A DNA stretch of 64,000 bases from assembly GCA_937995745.1 (NCBI GenBank), contig CALKIU010000115.1, positions 1-64,000 of the forward strand. The letters are read 5' to 3'. Every line of letters begins with the position of its first letter. The stretch's first letter is position 1. Both the position numbers and the translations under genes were made by a program. This DNA is from an uncultured Bacillaceae bacterium. GTDB taxonomy: Bacteria; Bacillota; Bacilli; Bacillales; Cytobacillaceae. The notes below the pieces were generated by a model that saw only the letters and a list, made by a program, of their open reading frames with translations, was not told the DNA's origin and searched no databases. Of this stretch, positions 8,406 through 16,642 are shown piece after piece.

Positions 8406-9002
8406 GTGCCGTCAAACCGTCAAGACGCCTGGTCCCCTGATGAAGACTTGCTTCTCGCCGAAGTAGTTTTAAGGCATATACGAGAAGGCGGAACCCAGCT
8501 TAAGGCTTTCGAAGAAGTAGGCAAGCAACTGTCAAGAACGCCTGCTGCATGCGGTTTTCGCTGGAATTCTTACTTGCGGAAAAAATATAAAGAAGGAATT
8601 GAACTGGCTAAAAAGCAACGCAAAGAATTGAAAAAACAAGCCAGGGCAAAAGGCGGAGAACCTGGCAAACAACCAGCAGAGAAGAGGGCGGAGGCCGGAA
8701 CAATTTTTCAGGCAGGCGATGAGAAAGGTTTGCGATTTGAGAACGTGATAAATTATCTTAAGGATTTGTATCAGCGGGCGGAAACATCGGCTGCAAACAG
8801 TGATGAACTGGAAAAATACAAACAAAAGGTCCATGAATTGGAGAAAAAAGTTTATCATTTGGCGGCCGAAAACGAAAAGTTGACAAAAGAGCTGCAAATG
8901 ATGGAGAAAGATTATACAACGTTAATAGAAATCATGGAAAGAGCGCGCAAAATGGTCGGCATGCAAGATGCAAATCAGGACAACGGGAAAAAGAGCGAAT
9001 AA
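8406..9002 (+). CDS. gerR: RsfA-family sporulation transcription regulator GerR (YlbO)
   Basis: 198-aa DNA-binding regulator. Residues 5-55 form a Myb/SANT-like helix-turn-helix (DAWSPDEDLLLAEVVLRHI, then AACGFRWNSYLRKKY). A Lys/Arg-rich linker follows, then a C-terminal coiled coil at about 130-180. In B. subtilis ylbO/gerR lies after rpmF and is made under SigE, where it adjusts the mother-cell regulon. The start is GTG, 8 nt after GGGAGGG. RsfA itself is a longer paralogue. A CATATGTA sequence at 8369-8376 is a poor match to a SigE -10 element, so control by SigE is inferred from synteny only. Confidence 0.88.
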   Translation: MPSNRQDAWSPDEDLLLAEVVLRHIREGGTQLKAFEEVGKQLSRTPAACGFRWNSYLRKKYKEGIELAKKQRKELKKQARAKGGEPGKQPAEKRAEAGTIFQAGDEKGLRFENVINYLKDLYQRAETSAANSDELEKYKQKVHELEKKVYHLAAENEKLTKELQMMEKDYTTLIEIMERARKMVGMQDANQDNGKKSE

Positions 9003-9016
9003 TCCCCCCGTTCATG

Positions 9017-9040
9017 AAGCGGACGAAGGTCCGCTTTATT
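9017..9040 (+). terminator. Weak terminator after gerR
   Basis: Perfect 8-bp stem AAGCGGAC/GTCCGCTT with a GAAG tetraloop, followed only by TATT. The short T tract makes efficiency uncertain. Confidence 0.5.
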
Positions 9041-9109
9041 GACGTTGTTTAAAGGTTAACTAAATTTTGTTAAAATGATAGTAATATAATGTTATTGGGG
9101 CGGTAATAA

Positions 9110-10009
9110 ATGAGAGTTGCGATTATTGGCGGCGGTTCAATCGGTCTATTGTTTGCTTATTATCTCAATCAAAAGCATCATGTCACCTTGTATGTGCGCA
9201 ATCAGAGGCAAATGGAACTGCTGCGGACAAACGGACTATTCCTCCACAAAAAAGGGCAAACATTCAGAACCGATGTGGAAACGAGGGATATTTCCGAATG
9301 GGGAAACCACGGGGAAGACGTATCGATTATTTGCGTCAAGCAATATCATCTGCCGGCGCTCTTGGATGGAGCACGGCTTCCCGGTGAACATTCTCTCCTC
9401 TTTGTTCAAAACGGGATGGGCCATTTAAAGATGCTTGAAAAACTCAAAAACCGGGACATTTTTGTTGCCACTATCGAGCACGGTGCTTTAAGGCTGGCTG
9501 AAAATGAAGTAAACCATACCGGGGAAGGCATCACGAGAATTGCTCCCTTTCGCGGAAACAATCAAAGATTGATAGAAAAATTGATTTCACCCTTGGAACG
9601 AACCTTTCCGTTCGTCAAGGAAGAAGATTATTACCGGATGCTTGTAAAAAAATTGGTCGTCAATGCCGTGATCAATCCGCTGACGGCAATATTAAGAGTT
9701 CCGAACGGACAGCTTTTGGACAATCCCCGTTATTTTGAATTGGTGAAGATGGTTTTTGCCGAAGTAAATACGATCCTTGAATTGGACGATGAAGAGGCAT
9801 ATTTTAATAATCTTTTGCAGGTATGCAGGACAACGGCCAACAACCGTTCATCCATGCTCAAAGATTTGGAGGAAAGAAGGCCCACGGAAGTGGATGCCAT
9901 TCTCGGTTATCTCCTTGAAAAAGCGGAGGAGAAAAATCTACCGGCTCCGCATGCGGCGATGCTTTACAACATGATAAAAGGAAGTGAGTTGCAAATAAGG
10001 GGGGAATAG
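9110..10009 (+). CDS. panE: 2-dehydropantoate 2-reductase (ketopantoate reductase)
   Basis: NADPH-dependent reduction of ketopantoate to pantoate in pantothenate and CoA synthesis. The 299-aa protein has the N-terminal Rossmann motif IGGGSIG (residues 6-12). In the C-terminal helical domain, KLVVNAVINPLTA carries the conserved catalytic Lys (about 181) and Asn (about 185). The RSSMLKDLEERRPTEVD block is the usual substrate-binding and hinge segment. The position matches B. subtilis ylbQ. Members at this site are sometimes called PanE/ApbA family because paralogues can act on other keto acids. Confidence 0.9.
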   Translation: MRVAIIGGGSIGLLFAYYLNQKHHVTLYVRNQRQMELLRTNGLFLHKKGQTFRTDVETRDISEWGNHGEDVSIICVKQYHLPALLDGARLPGEHSLLFVQNGMGHLKMLEKLKNRDIFVATIEHGALRLAENEVNHTGEGITRIAPFRGNNQRLIEKLISPLERTFPFVKEEDYYRMLVKKLVVNAVINPLTAILRVPNGQLLDNPRYFELVKMVFAEVNTILELDDEEAYFNNLLQVCRTTANNRSSMLKDLEERRPTEVDAILGYLLEKAEEKNLPAPHAAMLYNMIKGSELQIRGE

Positions 10010-10012
10010 TCC

Positions 10013-10396
10013 GTGGCGGCTCTTTTGTCAACTGTTGCAGCGGCTTTTATAGCCCTTCCTCTGCTCGGATATATCGTTGTGTTTATTTTTGTCAAATTGG
10101 CAACAAAAAGGCATCGCAGAGCTGTTTTGGCGGCCGTTGATGCCAGTGTGCCGTTATTTGTTGCATCTGTTTATTTTTTGATTTCAGTGATTTGGAATAT
10201 CCCGCATTGGATGATCATACTGATTCTGATTTTGCTTGCAAGCCCCGCCGCATTTTTGACCCGCCTGAAAGCCGGTGCAAAAAAAGGCGTTCAGACATTC
10301 CGGTATTTTTTGCGCTTTTTATTCTTCATATTTTTATTTTCTTATATTTTGCTCCTGGTGATCGGGCTTTTGAAAAGCATCATTTTGGCCCTGTAA
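10013..10396 (+). CDS. DUF3397 family membrane protein
   Basis: 127-aa very hydrophobic protein with about four predicted transmembrane helices (near residues 5-28, 42-62, 66-82 and 100-125) and a basic loop around 84-98. I assign DUF3397 from memory of Bacillaceae proteins encoded between panE and bshC; the function is unknown. The start is GTG, preceded by AAGGGGGGAATAG, and lies only 3 nt after panE, so the two are probably co-transcribed. Confidence 0.72.
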   Translation: MAALLSTVAAAFIALPLLGYIVVFIFVKLATKRHRRAVLAAVDASVPLFVASVYFLISVIWNIPHWMIILILILLASPAAFLTRLKAGAKKGVQTFRYFLRFLFFIFLFSYILLLVIGLLKSIILAL

Positions 10397-10494
10397 TTTT
10401 TTGGGCGGCCGATGGGGCGAGCAAAGCTCTATTTTTGCCTTTTTATTGATGCTATACTAATGGACAACATTGAAATTTGGAAAGGAAGTGGCCG

Positions 10495-12129
10495 ATGGAA
10501 GTCGAGAATGTCTTAATTCCGGCCATCAATCCGCTGGCTGCCGGGTACAGCGAGGGCGACCCCGAAATACAAAAACATTTTCATTACGATTTCCGGAGCG
10601 GAGGCGACTACAAACAAAGATTAAATGAATTGGCGCGGCGGCCATTTTTGAGGGAAGAATTGGCCGAATACATTTCATCATTTATGAAACCGTTTCCCTC
10701 CTCGGACAAAGTCGCCCAATCCCTTGAAAAGCTCCGCTTTCCCAACAGTGCGGTCGTCATCGGCGGACAGCAGGCGGTGATATTGACAGGCCCTTTATAT
10801 ACGATCCATAAAATCATTTCCATCATTGTTCTTTCCCGAAAAAAAGAAAGGGAATTGGGCATTCCTGTTGTTCCTGTTTTTTGGATTGCCGGGGAGGATC
10901 ATGATTATCAGGAAGTCAACCATGTGTTTTTGCCGTACGCGGATCAGATAGAAAAATATGTTTATCCGGAAAAGATTCGGGGAAAAAGAATGATCTCCGA
11001 CTGTCCGGTCAATAAAGAGATATGCATGCAATGGACGAAATCGTTGATTGCCAAATTGGGGGAGACAGAATACACGAACGAACTGCTTCAAATGTTAGAG
11101 GAAGCCGCTCTGCGCTCGCAAACGTTCGTTGATTATTTTGCTTTTCTCATCATGTCTCTTTTCAAAGATCACGGCTTGCTTATTGTCGACTCCGGGGATC
11201 CCGGGTTGCGGCAATTGGAAAAGCATATATTTGTCCAACAGATAGAATCTGCCGGACAGATCTTGAAGGCGGTGCGCAGCCAGCAGGAAATTTTATCCCG
11301 GGACGGATTCACAAAAGCCATTGACCTTCATGAGAAATCCGCCAATTTGTTTTTTTATGACAAAGCAAATGACGGAAGAATTCTCCTTACCTACGATGAA
11401 CGTAGAAAAATGTTTTCCGGAAAAAACGGATTTCCGTCTTTTTCCATTGATGAATTGTTTGAAATGGCCAGGGAGAGCCCGGAAAAATTAAGCAATAATG
11501 TTGTGACAAGACCGCTTACGCAGGAGCTGCTGTTTCCCACCCTTGCATTTATAGCCGGACCCGGGGAAATTGCTTACTGGGCCGAATTAAAACAAGTGTT
11601 TGAGCTTTTTCAAATAAAAATGCCGGTGATTGTCCCCCGGCTGAACATCACGTTGCTGGAAAGAAATATCGAATCTCTCTTGGGCAAACTCGGCTTGGAC
11701 GCTCCCCGCATTTTGCAAAAAGGCGCGCGCGCTGTGAAAGAGTCTTTTATTAACGGAGTTAAAAATCAGAATATTAGCAGTATTTTTGCAGAAATGAAGC
11801 GGCAGTTGCAAAGAAATTATCAGCTGCTTGCCGGTAAAGTGGAGCGGGATGTTGGAAGCCTTCTGCCTTTGATTCGCAAAAATGAAGTTCTTTTGATGAA
11901 ACAGCTGGATTTTTTGCAAGAAAAAATGGAAGAAGCCTTTTTGATGAAGGACGTACATCAATTGAGAAAAATCGGGCGGATCGAAAATTCCCTGCGGCCC
12001 TTCGGATGGCCGCAAGAACGGATTTGGAATGTCTTGTATTTTTTAAATAAATACGGATTAAATTTCGCGGGTGAATTGTGTGAACTTTTATATGATTTCG
12101 ACGGAAATCATAAAATAGTAAAATTGTAG
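10495..12129 (+). CDS. bshC: Bacillithiol synthase (cysteine-adding enzyme) BshC
   Basis: Putative last enzyme of bacillithiol synthesis, joining L-cysteine to glucosaminyl-malate. The 544-aa product is close to the B. subtilis YllA length (539). A Rossmann-type core spans roughly residues 80-400, with conserved VIGGQQAVILTGPLYTIHK and PVFWIAGEDHDYQEVNH, followed by a C-terminal coiled coil (about 425-500). The ATG at 10495 follows AAGGAAGTG; an upstream in-frame TTG at 10477 lacks a ribosome site. A TATACT -10-like hexamer is at 10453-10458 but has no good -35. It sits before mraZ as in other Bacillaceae. Confidence 0.93.
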   Translation: MEVENVLIPAINPLAAGYSEGDPEIQKHFHYDFRSGGDYKQRLNELARRPFLREELAEYISSFMKPFPSSDKVAQSLEKLRFPNSAVVIGGQQAVILTGPLYTIHKIISIIVLSRKKERELGIPVVPVFWIAGEDHDYQEVNHVFLPYADQIEKYVYPEKIRGKRMISDCPVNKEICMQWTKSLIAKLGETEYTNELLQMLEEAALRSQTFVDYFAFLIMSLFKDHGLLIVDSGDPGLRQLEKHIFVQQIESAGQILKAVRSQQEILSRDGFTKAIDLHEKSANLFFYDKANDGRILLTYDERRKMFSGKNGFPSFSIDELFEMARESPEKLSNNVVTRPLTQELLFPTLAFIAGPGEIAYWAELKQVFELFQIKMPVIVPRLNITLLERNIESLLGKLGLDAPRILQKGARAVKESFINGVKNQNISSIFAEMKRQLQRNYQLLAGKVERDVGSLLPLIRKNEVLLMKQLDFLQEKMEEAFLMKDVHQLRKIGRIENSLRPFGWPQERIWNVLYFLNKYGLNFAGELCELLYDFDGNHKIVKL

Positions 12130-12282
12130 CGGGATTTTTGCCACGGCGGGCAAAATCCTTTTTTTTGCCCGGAAACGGCGCCGCGGCGGGTCATGCGAGA
12201 AGAGGAGAGAAAGGGGCAGGGAAGAATGTTTGCGTAAAAAGAATGAACTTTTTTTATAAATTGAATAAATTTCAAAAAAATT

Positions 12283-12307
12283 GTGGTAGATGGTGGGGGA
12301 ATGTGGT
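12283..12307 (+). promoter_or_regulatory. MraZ-type operator repeats upstream of mraZ
   Basis: Three direct repeats, GTGGT (12283), GTGGG (12293) and GTGGT (12303), are spaced exactly 10 nt apart, one helical turn. MraZ is known to repress the dcw operon by binding short GTGG/TGGG repeats with this kind of spacing. Their place 32-56 nt upstream of mraZ fits autoregulation. Confidence 0.65.
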
Positions 12308-12338
12308 ACATTTAGGATACAGGGTGGGGGTCATGATT

Positions 12339-12770
12339 ATGTTTATGGGTGAGTATCATCACAACATTGATGTAAAAGGGCGGTTAATTGTGCCCGCCAA
12401 ATTCAGGGAGCACTTGGGAGAGACCTTTGTGCTTACGCGGGGTCTTGATCGGTGTTTGTTTGGTTACCCCCTTGCTGAATGGGAAAAAATTGAAAAGAAG
12501 TTAAGGCAGTTGCCGTTAACGAAAAAAGATGCCCGAGCCTTCACCCGATTTTTCTTTTCCGGTGCCATTGAATGTGAAATTGATAAACAAGGAAGAATAA
12601 ACATAGCCGCACCATTGATTGAATATGCAAAACTGCACAAGGAATGTGTGATTATCGGTGTTTCCAACCGGATTGAGATATGGAGTAAAGAGATTTGGGA
12701 AGAGTATTTTGCCCAATCAGAAGAATCTTTTGCGGAAATTGCCGAAAATTTGATGGATTTTGATATATAA
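12339..12770 (+). CDS. mraZ: Transcriptional regulator MraZ
   Basis: 143-aa protein made of two tandem AbrB-like swapped-hairpin halves; it forms a ring-shaped oligomer and represses the dcw cluster. Conserved segments are GEYHHNIDVKGRLIVPAKFRE near the N terminus and DKQGRINIAAPLIEYAKL in the second half. The ATG at 12339 gives the same length as B. subtilis MraZ and follows GGTGGGGG; an in-frame ATG at 12333 is the alternative. The open frame extends to 12138, but across the operator repeats. It is the first gene of the dcw cluster. Confidence 0.95.
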   Translation: MFMGEYHHNIDVKGRLIVPAKFREHLGETFVLTRGLDRCLFGYPLAEWEKIEKKLRQLPLTKKDARAFTRFFFSGAIECEIDKQGRINIAAPLIEYAKLHKECVIIGVSNRIEIWSKEIWEEYFAQSEESFAEIAENLMDFDI

Positions 12771-12884
12771 CTTCCAGGAAAAACAAATACACCCCCACAA
12801 ACTTTTTTCCTTTAATTACCTCCAATTCCCCGTTTGTGTCAAGGAAAAAGAAACAGATTGTTATCGACTGAAAGGTGGACAAAC

Positions 12885-13817
12885 ATGTTTGAACATACAC
12901 CGGTGCTGTTAAAAGAATCTGTTGACGGTCTGAAGATCAAGCCTGATGGAATTTACGTGGACTGTACATTGGGCGGTGCCGGACACAGCAGCCTTATTTT
13001 ATCAAGGTTGTCTGAAAAGGGGAGGTTGTTTGCCTTCGACCAGGATGAAACGGCCATAGCCAATGCGAGGGAAAAATTAGCTGCCCACGGACGGAAAGTG
13101 ACGCTTATTCAGAGCAATTTTCTTTATCTGAAGGAGAAATTATTGGAACACGGAGTCGAAAAGGTCGATGGTGTTCTTTATGATTTGGGTGTTTCTTCCC
13201 CGCAGTTGGATGACCCGGAAAGGGGATTCAGTTACCGGCACGATGCACCGCTGGATATGAGAATGGATTTGCAAGGCGAGTTAACCGCATATGATATTGT
13301 CAATAAATGGAGCTATGATGAGTTGGTCCGCATCTTTTTTAAATACGGAGAGGAAAAATTTTCCAAGAACATTGCGAGAAAAATAGAGACCAGGCGGAAA
13401 CAGAAACCGATTGAAACAACCGGTGAACTTGTTGAAGTGATCAAAGAAGCCATTCCTGCGCCGGCGAGAAGAAAAGGAGGACATCCGGCTAAGAGGGTTT
13501 TTCAAGCGATCCGCATTGCCGTTAACGATGAACTGAGAGTGTTTGAAGAATCGTTGAAACAAGCGATTGACATTTTAAATCCCGGGGGCAGGGTTGCTGT
13601 TATCACTTTTCATTCTTTGGAAGATCGCATTTGTAAAACGATTTTCAAAAAATACAGCGAGGGGCCGGACTTGCCTCCCGGTTTGCCGGTAGTGCCGGAT
13701 GAACACAAACCTGTGTTAAAAGTGATCACAAAAAAGCCTGTTTTACCGTCGCCGGAAGAATTAGAAGGCAACAGCCGGGCGCGTTCGGCCAAACTGAGAA
13801 TTGCTGAAAAACTTTAA
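12885..13817 (+). CDS. rsmH: 16S rRNA (cytosine(1402)-N4)-methyltransferase RsmH (MraW)
   Basis: SAM-dependent N4-methylation of C1402 in the 16S rRNA decoding centre. The 310-aa length matches the family. The SAM site YVDCTLGGAGHS is at about residues 24-35, with later blocks DLGVSSPQLDDPERGFSYRHDAPLDMRMD and ITFHSLEDR. The ATG at 12885 follows GAAAGGTGG; the frame opens 51 nt earlier without support. A 114-nt gap after mraZ shows no terminator. Confidence 0.96.
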   Translation: MFEHTPVLLKESVDGLKIKPDGIYVDCTLGGAGHSSLILSRLSEKGRLFAFDQDETAIANAREKLAAHGRKVTLIQSNFLYLKEKLLEHGVEKVDGVLYDLGVSSPQLDDPERGFSYRHDAPLDMRMDLQGELTAYDIVNKWSYDELVRIFFKYGEEKFSKNIARKIETRRKQKPIETTGELVEVIKEAIPAPARRKGGHPAKRVFQAIRIAVNDELRVFEESLKQAIDILNPGGRVAVITFHSLEDRICKTIFKKYSEGPDLPPGLPVVPDEHKPVLKVITKKPVLPSPEELEGNSRARSAKLRIAEKL

Positions 13818-13847
13818 TTTCCGTAAACAAGGAAAGGAGGAATTAGC

Positions 13848-14213
13848 ATGTCAAACTTGGCGAGGAAGGTTCAGGAAGAGAGGCAACGGCAAACTGCCCA
13901 AAAACCTGTTAAAAAGTCAAAAAAGAAACGTTCGTACGGAATCACGCTCGGGGAAAAAATAATCGGGGTATTGTTTATAACCGGTGTCAGCTTTGGTTGT
14001 TTTCAGATCGTGTCCAACCAGGCGGCCATTTATCAAATAAATAAAGATATACAGGAGATTCGCGCCTCCATTGAAGAGCAGGAACGAACGAATGAGGATT
14101 TAAAAGCGCAAGTGAATGAACTGAGCACTTACGAAAGAATTTGGGCAAAGGCGAAGGAATTAGACTTGAAATTCAAGGATGACAATGTCAAGGTCGTGCA
14201 GAAAAATGATTAG
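13848..14213 (+). CDS. ftsL: Cell division protein FtsL
   Basis: 121-aa bitopic divisome protein. A basic cytoplasmic N terminus (residues 1-36) is followed by one membrane helix (about 40-60) and an extracytoplasmic coiled coil (about 60-105). With DivIB and DivIC it forms the complex that activates septal peptidoglycan synthesis by PbpB and FtsW. Sequence is poorly conserved, so the call rests on topology, length and position between rsmH and pbpB. AAAGGAGG precedes the ATG. Its end overlaps pbpB by 8 nt. Confidence 0.9.
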   Translation: MSNLARKVQEERQRQTAQKPVKKSKKKRSYGITLGEKIIGVLFITGVSFGCFQIVSNQAAIYQINKDIQEIRASIEEQERTNEDLKAQVNELSTYERIWAKAKELDLKFKDDNVKVVQKND

Positions 14214-16395
14214 AAAAAAAAGAAATATGAATGTTGGAGCAGCGATTATTTTTATAATATTCATCCTGCTCTTTTTTGTCTTGTTATTTCGTTTTATTTC
14301 CATTCAGGTAACCGGCGAGGTTTCCGGGCAGCCTCTGGTGGCAAAAGCGCGGCAAAAATACTTGCACACAAACGTACTGGAGGCAAAAAGAGGCGGAATT
14401 TACGACCGGAACGGCGAGGTGATCGCCGAGGATATCACTTCTTACACTTTGATCGCCATTCTCGATGAGCGCATGACGGTCAATAAAAATTATCCAAACC
14501 ATGTTGTCGACAAAAAGGAAACGGCGCAAAAATTGGCCCAATACATCAATCTGGATGAAAACGAAATTTACAGGATTCTTTCAAAAGAAGGCGTTTTTCA
14601 AGTTGAGTTTGGCAAAGCGGGAAAAAATCTTACCTTGGAAACGAAGAAAAAAATTGAAGCTCTCAAACTGCCGGGAATCACTTTCAGGCAGGAATCAAAA
14701 AGATTTTATCCAAACGGAATATTTTCATCCCATGTAGTCGGATATGCGGAAAAGGATCAGGACGGAAAAATGACGGGCCGTTTGGGAATAGAAAAAGAGT
14801 TGAATGATTTGCTGACAGGAACGAACGGGAAAATTGACTATAAAAGCGACCGCTGGGGGTATATTCTGGCCGGCGAGAAAGAAAAAATCGAACCGGCCCG
14901 GCACGGGATGGATGTCTATTTAACATTGGACAAAAAAATCCAAACTTTCGTGGAAGATGCCCTGAACCAAGTGGATGAAATTTACAATCCAAGAAAAGCG
15001 ATCGCCATTGTTGCCGATCCGAAGACGGGGAAAATACTGGGGATGGGGCAAAGGCCCACATTTGATCCGGAAACAAGAAAAGGCATTGATAAAACATGGC
15101 ATAATGAGGCGATTGAAAATTCCTTTGAACCCGGTTCGACCATGAAAATTTTTACCCTTGCGGCGGCGCTGGAGGAAAAGGCCATACGTTTACACGATAC
15201 GTTTGAATCGGGTACATACCGGGTGACAGAAAATTCGCGGGCAATCAGCGATCATAACCGAAAAGGATGGGGAACGATCACCTATCTCGAAGGTTTGCAA
15301 AGGTCTTCAAACGTTGCCTTTGCAAAAATTGTTGCCGAAAAACTCGGCTTTGAAAAGTTCAGGGAATATTTGACGAAGTTCGGTTTCGAAAAGCCGACCG
15401 GAATTGAACTTCCGAATGAAACCGGGGGAAAAATCGTTTATCAATATCCCCTTGAAAAGATTACAACAGCTTATGGCCAAGGAACCGCCATAACCCCAAT
15501 CCAACAGATCCAGGCCATGACGGCGATCGCCGGAGACGGCAGAATGTTGAAACCGCAAATTATTGAAAAGATCGTCGATCCCAATACGGGAAAGGTCATC
15601 AGGGAAACAGAGCCGGAAGTGGTCGGCCGGCCGATTTCAAAAGAGACGGCCAGACAGGTGAGGGAGGCGCTGGAAACGGTTGTCAGTTCACCGAAAGGAA
15701 CGGGTTACGGCAAATACAACATTGAAGGGTATAAAGTAGCCGGGAAAACGGGCACGGCAAGTTTCACTGAAGACGGGAAGTATCTGTACGGAGGAAACAA
15801 CTATATATTTTCATTTTTGGGAATGGCTCCGGCCGATGAGCCCGAATTGATCGTCTATGTAGCCGTCCAACAGCCGCAGACGGAAAACAACACGGGAGGC
15901 GCGAACGCGGTTTCCATGGCCTTTAAGATGATCATGCAAAACAGTTTGCAATATTTAAACGTGGAGCCTTCGGAACAACAAGAAGCAAAAACCATTGTGC
16001 TGCCTGATTTCATCGGGGGCCGTGCCGAAGAAGCGGCAAAAGAAATCGAAGCAGCGGGAGGAAAAGCAGTAGTTCTCGGCAACGACGACACGGTTAAAAA
16101 GCAGCTGCCGGAAAAAGGCCAGTCCATCATGCCCGGTGAAAAGGTCATTCTCGCCACGGAAGGAGAGAACAGACTGCCTGATTTGACGGGCTGGTCTCTG
16201 AGGGATGCCATGAAGCTTGCCGTCCTTTTAGATTTGGATTTAAAGACCACCGGTAAAGGATATGTGAGCGAACAAAACCTGGAAGCGGGAACGGTTGTTA
16301 AGAAAGGGGACATGCTTCATATCCGCCTGCAATCATTTGCTGAAAGGAACGCTCTTGATAAGGCTGAAAAAGAGGAGATAGAAGACGATGGATAA
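14206..16395 (+). CDS. pbpB: Septal penicillin-binding protein 2B (class B transpeptidase)
   Basis: Essential DD-transpeptidase that cross-links septal peptidoglycan. The 729-aa protein has a TM anchor (about 10-33), a dimerisation domain, a transpeptidase domain with Ser311-T-M-Lys314, Ser367-S-Asn369 and Lys514-T-Gly516, and two C-terminal PASTA repeats (about 585-650 and 650-715). The ATG at 14206 overlaps the ftsL stop (ATGATTAG), so translation is coupled. The open frame begins 27 nt earlier inside ftsL. A terminator follows, separating it from the sporulation gene spoVD. Confidence 0.96.
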   Translation: MIRKKRNMNVGAAIIFIIFILLFFVLLFRFISIQVTGEVSGQPLVAKARQKYLHTNVLEAKRGGIYDRNGEVIAEDITSYTLIAILDERMTVNKNYPNHVVDKKETAQKLAQYINLDENEIYRILSKEGVFQVEFGKAGKNLTLETKKKIEALKLPGITFRQESKRFYPNGIFSSHVVGYAEKDQDGKMTGRLGIEKELNDLLTGTNGKIDYKSDRWGYILAGEKEKIEPARHGMDVYLTLDKKIQTFVEDALNQVDEIYNPRKAIAIVADPKTGKILGMGQRPTFDPETRKGIDKTWHNEAIENSFEPGSTMKIFTLAAALEEKAIRLHDTFESGTYRVTENSRAISDHNRKGWGTITYLEGLQRSSNVAFAKIVAEKLGFEKFREYLTKFGFEKPTGIELPNETGGKIVYQYPLEKITTAYGQGTAITPIQQIQAMTAIAGDGRMLKPQIIEKIVDPNTGKVIRETEPEVVGRPISKETARQVREALETVVSSPKGTGYGKYNIEGYKVAGKTGTASFTEDGKYLYGGNNYIFSFLGMAPADEPELIVYVAVQQPQTENNTGGANAVSMAFKMIMQNSLQYLNVEPSEQQEAKTIVLPDFIGGRAEEAAKEIEAAGGKAVVLGNDDTVKKQLPEKGQSIMPGEKVILATEGENRLPDLTGWSLRDAMKLAVLLDLDLKTTGKGYVSEQNLEAGTVVKKGDMLHIRLQSFAERNALDKAEKEEIEDDG

Positions 16396-16420
16396 AGAAC
16401 GGACGACTTGTCCGGTTGCG

Positions 16421-16451
16421 GAGCGCCTGCGAACGGCAGGGCTCTTTTTTT
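16421..16451 (+). terminator. Terminator after pbpB
   Basis: GAGC-G-CCTG / CAGG-GCTC stem with one bulged G and loop CGAACGG (16421-16444), followed by seven T (16445-16451). It separates the vegetative pbpB from the sporulation gene spoVD. Confidence 0.8.
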
Positions 16452-16492
16452 CTGCCGTTTTAATGGGAAATCTGAACATATATTGCGGAAAT

Positions 16493-16513
16493 GTCCGGAC
16501 ATTTTGTCCGGAC
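16493..16513. repeat. Tandem copies of an 8-nt palindrome before spoVD
   Basis: The palindrome GTCCGGAC occurs at 16493-16500 and again at 16506-16513, 5 nt apart, 130 nt before the spoVD start. CATATATT, resembling a SigE -10, occurs on both sides (about 16477 and 16602). I cannot tell whether this is an operator. Confidence 0.3.
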
Positions 16514-16642
16514 CGGCGAACAAATTTTTTAAGTAGCCGTTATCTTTTTCCGGGTCAGCCTTTTTCCTTTGCCGGGGAAGGTACTACCGGGCTTTGTACA
16601 AGCATATATTTAAACGAGCCTTAAAGCAGGGAGGTCCGTTTT

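Noticed and set aside
16388..16624. 78-aa plus-strand ORF between pbpB and spoVD
   Set aside because: It contains the pbpB terminator and has no family-like sequence.
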